The notes: generated by a model not told the origin, from the sequence alone. A stretch of DNA of 64,000 nt from Salinigranum halophilum (GCF_007004735.1 NZ_ML660182.1:186001-250000); one strand, 5' to 3'. Numbered from the stretch's first letter, positions 33,096 through 41,674 are shown. A program made the numbers and translations.

Positions 33096-33850
33096 GTCTC
33101 CTCGAGACAGAGGACCTCCGGAAGCAGTTCGGCGGGCTGACCGCTGTCGACGACGTCTCGTTCCAGGTCGAACGCGGTGAGACCCGCGCCGTCATCGGTC
33201 CCAACGGGGCCGGCAAGTCGACGCTCATCAACTGCATCACCGGGATGCTCGAGCCGACCGCGGGGTCGGTCTACTTCGACGGCGACGACATCACGGGGAT
33301 GGACCCACACGTGGCGGTCCAGACGGGTATCTCGAAGTCGTTCCAGACGGCCTCCATCTTCCCCAACATGACGGTCAAAGAGAACGTCGAAATCGCCGCC
33401 CTGGCGGCCGAACACGGGTCCTTCCAGCTCAACTTCTTCAAAAACCGGGGGTCGTTCGAGGAGGTCCACCGTATCTCCGAGCGGATGCTTGACGCGGTCG
33501 GGTTGCTCGAACACCGCGACAAGACCGCCGGGAGCCTCCCGTACGGCGACAAGCGCCGTCTCGAGATCGCCATCGCGCTCGCTTCCGAGCCCGAGATGCT
33601 GTTCATGGACGAGCCGACGGCGGGCATGTCGCCCGAAGAGACCAACTCGACGGTCGACCTCATCGAGGAACTCCAGGACGACCTGGGGCTGACCATCCTC
33701 ATCGTCGAACACGACATGGAGATCATCTTCCGTATCTCGGACCGAATTTTGGTGTTGAACCGTGGCCGCGTCATCGCCGACGGGACGCCCGAAGAGGTGC
33801 GTGACAACGAGGACGTCCAGGAGGCGTACCTGGGGGGTGTCGAACTGTGA
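33092..33850 (+). CDS. livG: ABC transporter ATP-binding protein LivG
   Basis: The 252-residue ATPase has Walker A GPNGAGKST, the LivG-type signature LPYGDKRRLEIAIAL (in place of LSGGQ), Walker B MLFMDEPTAGM and the switch His in IVEHDMEII. The insert after Walker A with AVQTGISKSFQTASIFPNMTVKEN is typical of LivG. It energises uptake with LivF. It overlaps livM by four bases and livF by four bases (GTGA). Confidence 0.93.
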   Translation: MSLLETEDLRKQFGGLTAVDDVSFQVERGETRAVIGPNGAGKSTLINCITGMLEPTAGSVYFDGDDITGMDPHVAVQTGISKSFQTASIFPNMTVKENVEIAALAAEHGSFQLNFFKNRGSFEEVHRISERMLDAVGLLEHRDKTAGSLPYGDKRRLEIAIALASEPEMLFMDEPTAGMSPEETNSTVDLIEELQDDLGLTILIVEHDMEIIFRISDRILVLNRGRVIADGTPEEVRDNEDVQEAYLGGVEL

Positions 33851-34599
33851 GCGACGACCCACTCCTCCGACTCGAGAACGTCGACTCGTACTACGGGCAG
33901 AGCCACATCCTGCGGGACATCTCGATGGAGGTCCGAGAGGGTGAGATCTGTGCGCTGCTCGGTCGTAACGGCGCGGGCAAGACGACCACGCTCCGCTCTA
34001 TCGCCGGCGCGCGGCCGCCGGACGTCCGGGACGGACGCGTCCTCTTCGAGGGCCGAGACGTCACCGGGGAGACGACGGAGGACATCTCTTCGGGGGGCAT
34101 CGCGCTCGTCCCCGAGGAACGCCGTGTCTTCCCGAACCTCTCCGTCGAGGAGAACCTGCACCTGCCCGACGTCGCGCGGAACTGGTCGAACACGTTCGGC
34201 CGGAACATCAGCGTCTCGAAGACCGGGTTGACGAACGAGGAGATATACGAGGACTTCCCCCGACTCGACGAGCGACGCACGCAGAAGGCGGGGACGCTCT
34301 CCGGCGGCGAGCAGCAGATGCTCGCCATCGCGCGCGCGCTCAAGCAGGGCGCGGACCTCCTGATGCTCGACGAGCCCTACGAGGGGCTCGCTCCACAGAT
34401 CATCGAGAGCGTCGAAGACGCCATCGAGCGGATCCGCGACTCCGGCAAGACCATCCTGCTCGTCGAACAGAACGCGGTCGCCGCCATCAACATCGCCGAC
34501 CGCGCGTACGTCGTCGACCAGGGTGAGGTCGTCTTCGACGGGAGCGCCGAGGAACTGCGCGACGACGAGGAGACGCGACAGCGGTATCTGGGGGTCTGA
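33847..34599 (+). CDS. livF: ABC transporter ATP-binding protein LivF
   Basis: The 250-residue ATPase has Walker A GRNGAGKTT, signature LSGGEQQMLAIARAL, Walker B LLMLDEPYEGL and a C-terminal LivF-type VEQNAVAAINIADRAYVVDQGEVVF. The GTG start at 33847 overlaps the livG stop. A thioredoxin-fold gene follows after two bases, so it is probably cotranscribed. Confidence 0.93.
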   Translation: MSDDPLLRLENVDSYYGQSHILRDISMEVREGEICALLGRNGAGKTTTLRSIAGARPPDVRDGRVLFEGRDVTGETTEDISSGGIALVPEERRVFPNLSVEENLHLPDVARNWSNTFGRNISVSKTGLTNEEIYEDFPRLDERRTQKAGTLSGGEQQMLAIARALKQGADLLMLDEPYEGLAPQIIESVEDAIERIRDSGKTILLVEQNAVAAINIADRAYVVDQGEVVFDGSAEELRDDEETRQRYLGV

Positions 34600-34601
34600 C
34601 G

Positions 34602-35381
34602 ATGGCCGCACACACCAGCGTCGACCCCGAGTCCGCGCTCGACCGCCTTGTCGACGAGGGCGTCGTCGAAGCACACGCCGACGGGTCGCTGACGACCACA
34701 GAGGCGTACGAGCGGACCCGCGTCGTCTACCACGATACGTACGGGAACGCGGACGAAGCGACCGTCGTTCAGGCGCTCTCGGAGGTCTTCGACGTCGACC
34801 GGGAGGCCGTCGCGGCGTACGTCGACGAACACGACGTCGGACCGGCAGACCTCGTCGCGTACCTGTCGTTACAGTCGTTTCTCGACCCGGTGCCCGACCG
34901 GGAGCTCCTCGCGACGATGGCCGCCCTCGTCGTTGAGGTCGGACCGGGCTCGCCGGTCCCCGGCCAACTCGACGAACTCGACGACGACAGCTACGAGGCG
35001 TTCCTCGCCGAACATCCCGACGCCGTGCTGACGGTGTGGAAGACGGGCTGTCATCCCTGCGACGCGATGAAGGACGACCTCGACGAGATCCTCGGTCGCG
35101 TCCCGGACGGCGTCGCCGTCGCCGGCCTCGACGGTGAGTCGATCCCGTCGTTCCGACTCGAGTACGGGGTCGACTCAGCGCCGGCCGTCCTCGCGTTCAG
35201 CGACGGCACTCTCGTCGAGTCGCTCACCGGTCGCCGGTCGCCCGTCGCGCTCGAACAGTTCTTCGCTGTCGTCTACGGGGACGACGACACCGTCGACCCC
35301 GTCGCCGCCGTCGAGGCGGCGGCCGACCGTGACGACGGTTCGGTGGAGTTCGTCGACGCCGACGCCGACGTCGACGAGTAA
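34602..35381 (+). CDS. Thioredoxin-fold protein with CHPC motif, last gene of the liv operon
   Basis: The 259-residue cytoplasmic protein has an N-terminal helical domain (residues 1-125, SVDPESALDRLVDEGVVEAH, a repeated 'DRxAVxxYVDEH' style) and a thioredoxin-like domain from about residue 128. The redox motif is VWKTGCHPCDAMKDDL with Cys150 and Cys153; a cis-Pro follows in GVDSAPAVLAF. There is no signal peptide, so it does not act on the exported binding protein. Its ATG is two bases after the livF stop, indicating cotranscription, but its role in transport or in amino-acid metabolism is unknown. Confidence 0.85.
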   Translation: MAAHTSVDPESALDRLVDEGVVEAHADGSLTTTEAYERTRVVYHDTYGNADEATVVQALSEVFDVDREAVAAYVDEHDVGPADLVAYLSLQSFLDPVPDRELLATMAALVVEVGPGSPVPGQLDELDDDSYEAFLAEHPDAVLTVWKTGCHPCDAMKDDLDEILGRVPDGVAVAGLDGESIPSFRLEYGVDSAPAVLAFSDGTLVESLTGRRSPVALEQFFAVVYGDDDTVDPVAAVEAAADRDDGSVEFVDADADVDE

Positions 35382-35476
35382 CGGTCTCCGCTCTCTTTCG
35401 CCTTCCGCGTCACCGTCGCTCGTCGTCCTACTTTTTGGCCGTCGAGAAGCCGCACGTCTACCGCTCGTCCCGCGCC

Positions 35477-35878
35477 TCAGCTCGTCTCCGGCACGCCCGT
35501 GACCATCACGGGGCGACCCGCGTTGAGGATGACCGTCTGGGTGACGCTCCCGAACAGGGCCTTGCCGGCCGGCGAGCGCTTTCGCCCCCCGATGACGATG
35601 AGGTCGGCGTCGGCCTCGTCGCCGGCGTCGACGATGGCCTCCGCGGGGTCGCCGCTCGACTCCGTCACGTCGAACTCGATGCCGGCCTCGTCGAGGACGT
35701 CACCGGCTGCTCTGACGGGGGCGAGCTGTGTCGCCGAGGCACCGCTCGGGTTGTCGGTGAAGCTGTGGATGAGCGTGACACGCTTCTCCGAGCCATCGCC
35801 CGGCATCCCGGCGACTTCCTCGGCGCAGAGCTTCGCGTGGTCCTCGTCCTCGTCGACCCCGATAATGACGTGGTACAT
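35477..35878 (-). CDS. Universal stress protein (UspA family)
   Basis: The 133-residue protein begins MYHVIIGVDEDEDHAKL and ends with the ATP-binding-type motif VIGGRKRSPAGKALFGSVTQTVI, consistent with the nucleotide-binding branch of the Usp fold. It should be a cytoplasmic dimer. Haloarchaea encode dozens of Usp proteins, often next to transporters; here it lies tail to tail with the liv operon. The specific signal is unknown. Confidence 0.9.
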   Translation of the reverse strand: MYHVIIGVDEDEDHAKLCAEEVAGMPGDGSEKRVTLIHSFTDNPSGASATQLAPVRAAGDVLDEAGIEFDVTESSGDPAEAIVDAGDEADADLIVIGGRKRSPAGKALFGSVTQTVILNAGRPVMVTGVPETS

Positions 35879-35937
35879 ACATCACACGTCCGACGGTGAT
35901 GGCTTAGTCCTTTGGGGATTCGGTCGACTGCGCCGCC

Positions 35938-36243
35938 TTACTCGATGTCGTCGCGTCCGACGGCGTCGACGTCGTCGACGAACTCCGAGACAGCGACGAC
36001 GAACAGGAGCGGGATTCCGAGGACGACGGCGACAGTGAGACCGCCGTAGAGTCCGAAGCCAATCGCCGTCGGCGGAAGCTCGAAGACGAAGAACAGCGCC
36101 GGTGCCGACGGGTCGTCGACCGCGACGGTGAACAGCACGCCCATGACTGCCGCGATTCCGACCAGGACGGCGTAGAGGACGACGACGAACCGTCGGCCCC
36201 CGAATCCGTCGCCACCGTCGGCTGTCGACTCGGTGGGTGTCAC
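35938..36243 (-). CDS. Small membrane protein of the cytochrome-oxidase locus ('cox cluster' type)
   Basis: The 101-residue protein has two transmembrane segments (about residues 20-43 and 62-86) with a FGGRRFVVVLYAVLVGIAAVMG start that resembles small proteins annotated as 'cox cluster protein' in haloarchaea. The start is GTG 36243. It may assist assembly or stability of the terminal oxidase, but this is inferred from position, 0.65 kb from coxA. A divergent tiny membrane ORF begins 94 bases away. Confidence 0.7.
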   Translation of the reverse strand: MTPTESTADGGDGFGGRRFVVVLYAVLVGIAAVMGVLFTVAVDDPSAPALFFVFELPPTAIGFGLYGGLTVAVVLGIPLLFVVAVSEFVDDVDAVGRDDIE

Positions 36244-36307
36244 ACGCGTCGTTCGGGACGGCGGCGGATTAGCCCTTTCGACCGGGGACGAACCGCGGAC
36301 CGATTGA

Positions 36308-36316
36308 CCTTTACTC
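36308..36316 (+). promoter_or_regulatory. TATA-like box of the 27-residue membrane ORF
   Basis: The box cctttactc lies 21-29 bases before the ATG at 36337, matching leaderless spacing and supporting expression of the tiny ORF that follows. Confidence 0.45.
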
Positions 36317-36336
36317 CCGGCACCCGAGATACGAGT

Positions 36337-36420
36337 ATGTCGGATAAGGACCTTCTCGCGCTCGTCCTCGGTGGGGTCGCGCTCCTCATGTTCGCGACAG
36401 GAATCATCCTCGCGGTCTGA
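36337..36420 (+). CDS. 27-residue single-helix membrane protein
   Basis: The predicted peptide starts MSDKDLLALVLGGVALLMFA and is a charged hexapeptide followed by one clean transmembrane helix to the stop. It uses high-GC codons like its neighbours and has a well-placed TATA-like box. Heme-copper oxidases of the ba3 type carry a similar single-helix subunit (CbaD/subunit IIa), so an oxidase accessory subunit is a reasonable guess. Its size limits confidence; conservation in other haloarchaea would settle it. Confidence 0.6.
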   Translation: MSDKDLLALVLGGVALLMFATGIILAV

Positions 36421-36893
36421 GACGACGACTCACTGTGACGGTGTCTCCGCGTCGTGTTCGACCCGCGCCAACACTCGTCCGGGGACGTACCCGACGAACG
36501 GACGCACGAGGTGTCAGTACACCTCGAACTACCACGCGGCGACCGGGTCGGGCCCTGCGGTCCGCGTCTCGTCGGTGACGGGTGTCCGCTCCTCGCCGTA
36601 CGGACCGAACGAGAGGCCGGCGATGGTTTTTGCGTATCCACGAGGTCCGGGGTGGTCGACCGCCAGCACCGCCTCGTACCGTAGCCCGGTGGGTATCCCG
36701 GCCCCGTCGGTGACCGGCAACGGTCCGACGGCTCGGCCGGGACGCGTCGTGTGCACGTGGTCTCACCGTCCGAACGGCGGGAGCCGGCGCGAAGTACTCG
36801 TGAACTGGGCTCGCGAGTCGAGAGTCGTGACTCGGACCCGGTGAGGACGAACCGTAACGCGGGCGCGAAAAGTGTCGGGAGTCGTGTCGCGTC
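36421..36893. other. Gap downstream of coxA holding one degraded-looking reading frame
   Basis: These 473 bases between the 27-residue ORF and the coxA stop contain no intact gene of normal length. The only coding-like signal is on the minus strand (36529-36833), interrupted by TGA at 36763-36765. Plus-strand frames here are Arg/Ser rich and look like shadows. Confidence 0.55.
36529..36833 (-). pseudogene. Interrupted reading frame downstream of coxA
   Basis: From GTG 36756 a 75-residue frame contains PLPVTDGAGIPTGLRYEAVL and FGPYGEERTPVTDETRTAG, with about 80% G/C at third codon positions and an acidic, haloarchaeal composition. The same frame continues upstream (VRVTTLDSRAQFTSTSRRLP, from about 36833) but is cut by TGA at 36763-36765, and no ATG/GTG start precedes it. 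I read this as a formerly longer gene with an internal stop and a lost start. A functional short gene starting at 36756 is the alternative. No function is recognisable. Confidence 0.4.
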
Positions 36894-38741
36894 TCAGGCG
36901 TCGTCGGCTTCCGTGTCGACGTCAGCGTCGCCGTCGACCGCCCCGCCGTCGGTCGCGACTTCGAGTTCCTCCTCGCCGCCGTCGGCGATGGCCGTCTCGA
37001 GCTTGCGCTCGTACCACTGCCACTCAGCGGTCTCGAGGCCGTAATCCTTGAGATTCCACGGGTCGCCGTCTTCGACCTTCGGGCCCTCGAGCCAGGAGTT
37101 GACGAAGTTCCAGAGCCAGATGAGCTGCCCGACGAAGATGATGAGCGCGCCCAGCGTGGCGACCTGGTGGAGCGTGGCGAACTCGGGGAGGTAGGTCGCA
37201 TAGCGCCGCGGCATGCCGCCGTAGCCGAGCAGGATCATCGCGATGAACGTCACGTTCGTCCCGATCATCGAGAGCCAGAAGTGTGCCTTCCCCAGGGTCT
37301 TCTGGTACATCCGCCCCGTGTAGAGCGGGAACCAGTAGTAGAGGCCCGCGAAGCCGGCGAACGCGATACAGCCCATGACGATGTAGTGGAAGTGACCGAC
37401 CACGTAGTAGGTGTCGTGGAGCACGAGGTTGACGGGAATCGAGGCGAGGAAGACGCCCGTCACGCCCCCAATGATGAAGTTGGAGACGAAGCCGATGCAG
37501 AACAGCATCGGCGTCGTCAGTCTGACCTTCCCGTTCCACAGCGTCGTGATCCAGTTGAACGTCTTGACTGCCGAGGGAATCGCGATGGCGAGCGAGACGG
37601 CCATGAACGAGGCGCGGAGGCGCGGGTCGATACCCGTCGCGAACATGTGGTGCGCCCAGACGCCGAACGAGAGCACGCCGATGGCGAGCGTCGAGTAGAC
37701 GACGAACTTGAAGCCGAACAGCCGTCGTCCCGCAAAGCGTGGCAGGACGTACGAGACGATGCCCATCGGCGGGAGCACGAGGATGTACACCTCGGGATGG
37801 CCGAAGAACCAGAAGAGGTGCTGCCAGAGGATGTAGCCGCCGTCGACGGAGAAGAACGTCGTGCCGAGGTTGCGGTCCATGAGCAGCATGATGATGGCGC
37901 TGCCGAGCAGCGGGAACGCGAAGAGGATGAGCCCCGACTGGGTGAGGATGGTCCACGAGAAGATGTCGAGGTTCGCCCAGGTCACCTCCTCGGCACGCTC
38001 GGTGAAGATGGTCGCGATGAAGTTGATCGCACCCATCGTCGCCGAGACACCGGTGAGGTGGAGCCCGAGCAGCATCAGGTCGACGCCGGCGTTGGCCTGG
38101 TTGCCCGACCCGACGCCCGACGACAGCGGCGTGTACATCGTCCACGCGGTCTGTGCCGGAATGAGGTCCGGGATGGGGAAGAAGCCGGCCCAGATGAGCA
38201 GCGCACCGGGCGGGAGGAGCCAGAAGGCGATGGCGTTGATGCGCGGGAACGCCATGTCGTCCGCGTCGATGATGAGCGGGACGAGGTAGTTCGCAAAGGC
38301 TGCGATGATGGGCGTTCCGAACAGGAACAGCATCGTGATGCCGTGGCTCGTGAGCATCGAGTTGTAGAACGTGTTCGAGATGAGGGTCATGCCGGGGTCG
38401 GCGAGTTCGATTCGCATCAGCGTGACCATCACCCCACCGACGACGAACGCGACGACCGCGTACGCGCCGTAGAGGATGCCGATGTCCTTGTGGTCGACCG
38501 TCGTGAGCCAGCGGATGATTCCCGCGGGCTTCTCGCGCGACACGTAGGTACTCTCGCCGCCGAAGCCGCCACCTCCGGCCAGCGGTGTGTACGAGCGCCA
38601 GTTCTCGACCCGTGCGAGCCAGACGGCGACGATGACGAGGAACACCCCCATGAGAACCGTCAATGCCAGCTGTCCACTCATCCCCGAACCGCCGGATGAC
38701 GATTGGAGAAGAGCCGACGCCAGCTGTCCGTTAGCAACCAT
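36894..38741 (-). CDS. coxA: Cytochrome c oxidase subunit I (heme-copper oxidase)
   Basis: The 615-residue subunit has about twelve to fourteen transmembrane helices and all redox-centre ligands: the low-spin heme His in MLTSHGITMLF, FGHPEVYILVLP (CuB His and the proton-path Glu), AHHMFATG (two CuB His) and HDTYYVVGHFHYI (two heme His). The Glu in GHPEVY marks an A-type oxidase. The C-terminal tail of about 35 residues is acidic. I chose ATG 38741; Met 20 residues later is an alternative. It reduces O2 and pumps protons. Subunit II with CuA is not encoded next to it. Confidence 0.95.
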   Translation of the reverse strand: MVANGQLASALLQSSSGGSGMSGQLALTVLMGVFLVIVAVWLARVENWRSYTPLAGGGGFGGESTYVSREKPAGIIRWLTTVDHKDIGILYGAYAVVAFVVGGVMVTLMRIELADPGMTLISNTFYNSMLTSHGITMLFLFGTPIIAAFANYLVPLIIDADDMAFPRINAIAFWLLPPGALLIWAGFFPIPDLIPAQTAWTMYTPLSSGVGSGNQANAGVDLMLLGLHLTGVSATMGAINFIATIFTERAEEVTWANLDIFSWTILTQSGLILFAFPLLGSAIIMLLMDRNLGTTFFSVDGGYILWQHLFWFFGHPEVYILVLPPMGIVSYVLPRFAGRRLFGFKFVVYSTLAIGVLSFGVWAHHMFATGIDPRLRASFMAVSLAIAIPSAVKTFNWITTLWNGKVRLTTPMLFCIGFVSNFIIGGVTGVFLASIPVNLVLHDTYYVVGHFHYIVMGCIAFAGFAGLYYWFPLYTGRMYQKTLGKAHFWLSMIGTNVTFIAMILLGYGGMPRRYATYLPEFATLHQVATLGALIIFVGQLIWLWNFVNSWLEGPKVEDGDPWNLKDYGLETAEWQWYERKLETAIADGGEEELEVATDGGAVDGDADVDTEADDA

Positions 38742-38911
38742 GAGTATGCCTGAGGATTGGAGCGTAATGAAAGATTCGGGATGCACGCCATCGGGCGTTT
38801 GTCCACAGCGACCGCCGTCACATCGCCCGAACGCCGACGTCGCGAGCGCGGTGGGCACTCGTGGCCGTCCGTGACGCCCTTCGTCGCTACCGCACGGCGG
38901 GGAACGGGGAC

Positions 38912-38916
38912 AAAAA
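38912..38916 (-). terminator. T-run after the DUF6684-like gene
   Basis: A run of five T on the minus strand begins six bases after the stop of the gene ending at 38922, in a 180-base gap before coxA. It would separate that transcript from coxA, although read-through is possible. Confidence 0.35.
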
Positions 38917-38921
38917 GGACG

Positions 38922-39281
38922 TTACCCGTCGGTGTCGGACCGCTCGTCGCCGGCTTCGAGCTGCGGCTCGTCCGCATCGGCCTCGGCTTCGGCTTCGAGG
39001 TCGTGCAGGGGCTTCGCGCCCGTCACCGTCGCCTGGCCCGGCAGGTAGACCGTGTAGTCCTTCTCCGCGCCCGCGATGGCCTTCCCGGAGATGTACGTCA
39101 GGATCGCCAGGAGGATGAACGGGGCGATGAGCAGGCCGAACTGGATGCCTGTCGGCAGCGTCTCGACGCCGAACGGGTTGAACACCACGAACGCGACGAT
39201 GAAGAAGAAGATGATGAACAGCGGGATGATGTTCACCACCAGGTCGAGCATCGTGTCCCGGTCGAATATCTCGTTCGCCAT
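38922..39281 (-). CDS. Small membrane protein, DUF6684-like, of the cox locus
   Basis: The 119-residue protein has two transmembrane helices (about residues 13-37 and 49-67) followed by an acidic tail. The NIIPLFIIFFFIVAFVVFNPFG stretch and the following LLIAPFILLAILTYISGKAI match small haloarchaeal proteins (DUF6684) found near cytochrome oxidase genes. It is transcribed in the same direction as coxA and just upstream of it. A role in oxidase assembly is inferred from location. Confidence 0.78.
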   Translation of the reverse strand: MANEIFDRDTMLDLVVNIIPLFIIFFFIVAFVVFNPFGVETLPTGIQFGLLIAPFILLAILTYISGKAIAGAEKDYTVYLPGQATVTGAKPLHDLEAEAEADADEPQLEAGDERSDTDG

Positions 39282-39347
39282 ATCTCTCGCTTACGACCAG
39301 CACTCAAATAGGTTGTCGATTCTCGCTCGTGGCTGGAGCCCGCGCCG

Positions 39348-39713
39348 TCAGACCGCCGGGGCGTCGTCGGTGACGAAGAGCTCCCCCGCGGCCGCACCGA
39401 CGACGAGGAGTACGCCGGTGACGATGATGGCGTACCCCCGAGTGACGAGGTTCAGGTCCGTGAAGGTGAACGCCGCCCCGATTCCGAGGAGGACGACGGC
39501 GAGGACGCCGAGCGCCCGCCACGGTGACTCGACGTAGCCTGCCTCCTGCAGGATGCCCGAGACGCTGCCGCAGAAGAGGATGAGCCCGCCGACCGAGAGG
39601 GGAAACAGGTCGAAGAGGATGCCCAGTTCGGCGATAGGAATCCCCAGCGCGATGAATATCGGCCACGGGCTGGCCATCCGGTACTGCTCTGAGAGCCCCG
39701 GTTGCTCGTCCAT
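39348..39713 (-). CDS. Small membrane protein, DUF7541-like, of the cox locus
   Basis: The 121-residue protein begins MDEQPGLSEQYRMASPWPIF and has three or four transmembrane helices (about residues 16-34, 38-55, 65-82, 90-112). The short Gln/Tyr-containing N-terminal motif before the first helix is typical of a haloarchaeal family that accompanies oxidase genes. I chose ATG 39713 at the conserved N terminus. It is 66 bases upstream of the DUF6684-like gene, so both may form one transcript leading to coxA. Confidence 0.76.
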   Translation of the reverse strand: MDEQPGLSEQYRMASPWPIFIALGIPIAELGILFDLFPLSVGGLILFCGSVSGILQEAGYVESPWRALGVLAVVLLGIGAAFTFTDLNLVTRGYAIIVTGVLLVVGAAAGELFVTDDAPAV

Positions 39714-39939
39714 ACGCTCTCTGGGGAGTGAACGGTAAGAAGCGCTTCGGTCCTCGGTAGTGGCTTCAGTGGAGTTGGTGACGCACTCAGTCGTACTCGT
39801 TGCCGTGCCCGTCCGCACGTCGCCACGCAGAATACCCGGTACGGACACGGTCATACTTACCCTCACCCGACTCGACCCCGGCGGTCACGTAGCGTCGTAA
39901 TGAACAGGTTTTTCGACGGGCGTGACGGACCGTCGGACA

Positions 39940-41052
39940 ATGGGACTGGAGGAGGAGATCGAGGAACTCCGCGAGGAGATCTCGAACACGCCCTACAACA
40001 AGTCGACCGAGCAGCATATCGGCCGGCTGAAGGCGAAGCTCGCGGAGAAGAAGGAGAAACTCGAGAATCAGTCCTCCGCGGGCGGCGGCCACGGCTACGC
40101 CGTCGAGAAGACCGGCGACGCCACGGTGGCGCTCGTCGGGTTCCCCTCCGTGGGCAAGTCCACGCTCATCAACGCGCTCACGAACGCCGACAGCGAGGTC
40201 GGTGAGTACGAGTTCACCACGCTGAACGTGAACCCGGGCATGCTGAAGTACAACGGCGCGAACATCCAGATCCTCGACGTCCCGGGGCTCATCGAGGGTG
40301 CGGCGGGCGGACGCGGCGGCGGGAAGGAAGTCCTCTCGGTCGTCCGAACCGCCGACCTCGTCGTCTTCATGCTGTCGGTGTTCGAGATCGAGAAGTACGA
40401 ACGCCTCAACGAGGAGCTGTACTACAACAAGGTCCGCCTCGACACCACCCCAGCGAGCCTTTCGATCAACAAGACGGCCAAGGGCGGCATCCGGGTGACC
40501 AAGAGCGACGCCGTCTCACTCGACGAGGACACCATCAAGAGCGTCCTCCGCGAGCACGGCTTCGTCAACGCCGACGTCACCGTCCGTGGCGACTGTGACA
40601 TCGACGAACTCATCGACGGCATCATGGACAACCGCGTCTACCTGCCGTCGATGGTCGCGGTGAACAAGGCCGACCTCATCGACCGCGACTACCTCCCCAC
40701 GGTGGAAGAGAACCTCCGCGAGTGCGGCATCGACCCCGACGAGGCCGTCTTCATCAGCGCCGAGAAGGAGAAGGGCCTCGACGCGCTGAAAGAGAAGATG
40801 TGGGAGTCGCTCGGCCTCATCCGGGTGTACATGGACAAGCCCGGCCGCGGCGTCGACTACGACGAACCGCTGGTGCTCAAGATGGGGGAGAACACGGTCG
40901 AGGACGCCCTGCACAAACTGGGCGGCAACTTCGACGAGCGGTTCCGTTTCGCCCGCGTGACGGGGCCGAGCGCCAAACACGACGAACAACAGGTCGGTCG
41001 CAGCCACGAACTCGCAGACGAGGACGTCATGCGCATCGTCGCGCGGAAGTGA
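39940..41052 (+). CDS. drg: Drg-type GTP-binding protein (Obg superfamily)
   Basis: The 370-residue GTPase has an N-terminal coiled coil (residues 1-50), G1 GFPSVGKST (67-75), G3 DVPG (113-116), NKAD (G4, about 237) and a C-terminal TGS domain (RVYMDKPGRGVDYDEPLVL onwards). Drg proteins are conserved in archaea and eukaryotes and act on the ribosome or translation factors. I chose ATG 39940 because the family starts MGLEEEIEEL; the earlier in-frame start adds six residues. It is monocistronic to judge from the spacing. Confidence 0.93.
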   Translation: MGLEEEIEELREEISNTPYNKSTEQHIGRLKAKLAEKKEKLENQSSAGGGHGYAVEKTGDATVALVGFPSVGKSTLINALTNADSEVGEYEFTTLNVNPGMLKYNGANIQILDVPGLIEGAAGGRGGGKEVLSVVRTADLVVFMLSVFEIEKYERLNEELYYNKVRLDTTPASLSINKTAKGGIRVTKSDAVSLDEDTIKSVLREHGFVNADVTVRGDCDIDELIDGIMDNRVYLPSMVAVNKADLIDRDYLPTVEENLRECGIDPDEAVFISAEKEKGLDALKEKMWESLGLIRVYMDKPGRGVDYDEPLVLKMGENTVEDALHKLGGNFDERFRFARVTGPSAKHDEQQVGRSHELADEDVMRIVARK

Positions 41053-41118
41053 CCCGCCACCTGCGGAAGCTCCCGTCCACCTCAGAGGGCTTTTCTTCGC
41101 CGACGACAACTCCCGGCC

Positions 41119-41577
41119 ATGCCCGACCGGACCGACCGCGCCTCGTTCGTCGTGCTGCTACTCCTCGTCGCCATCCCCTGGTCGGTCCAGACCTTCTCGC
41201 GCGGCGGTGGGACGACGTTCGTCTTCGCGTGGGGCCTGTTCAACACGGCACCGCCAAACGCGACGTACATCTGGGACTTCTTCTTCGTCTACACGCAGGG
41301 ACTTCCCGGGTACATCTACGCGTGGCCGCTCAGCGTGTGTTGTTACCTCGGGGCCGTCGTGAGCGGGTTCGTCGGCCTCGTCTTCGGCCGAGAGGACCCC
41401 CGCGTGACCGGTGGGTTGCTGGTCGTCGCGGGCGTGGCACAGCTGTCGCTCGCGCGTGACTTCTCGGTGCAGCCGTACCGGACCGCGTGGCCCCTCGGGA
41501 CCTTCGCCTTCCTCGTCGTCGCCTGGTGGCTCTACTGGCCCGCGGCGAAGCGGCGCTTTCAGTCCGTGTGGTCCTGA
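41119..41577 (+). CDS. Haloarchaeal membrane protein (TIGR04206-like)
   Basis: The 152-residue protein has four transmembrane segments and many aromatic residues (WSVQTFSRGG, YIWDFFFVYTQGLPGYIYAWP). It resembles a conserved haloarchaeal family (TIGR04206) of unknown function. A T-rich box (gcttttctt, about 41089-41097) lies about 25 bases before the ATG. It sits between Drg and a glyoxalase-like gene, a few kb from archaeosortase A. Confidence 0.75.
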   Translation: MPDRTDRASFVVLLLLVAIPWSVQTFSRGGGTTFVFAWGLFNTAPPNATYIWDFFFVYTQGLPGYIYAWPLSVCCYLGAVVSGFVGLVFGREDPRVTGGLLVVAGVAQLSLARDFSVQPYRTAWPLGTFAFLVVAWWLYWPAAKRRFQSVWS

Positions 41578-41674
41578 GCAGTTCGGCCCGCCGACCGCGT
41601 GAACCGGGCTTCGAAAGGCCGACGATTCGACCGATACCACACCCTTTTTCGCGCACGCACGCGTGCTGTGATGC

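Noticed and set aside
37167-38699. A 510-codon open frame opposite coxA
   Set aside because: It is a very charged shadow of a membrane protein gene; coxA has all heme-copper ligands.
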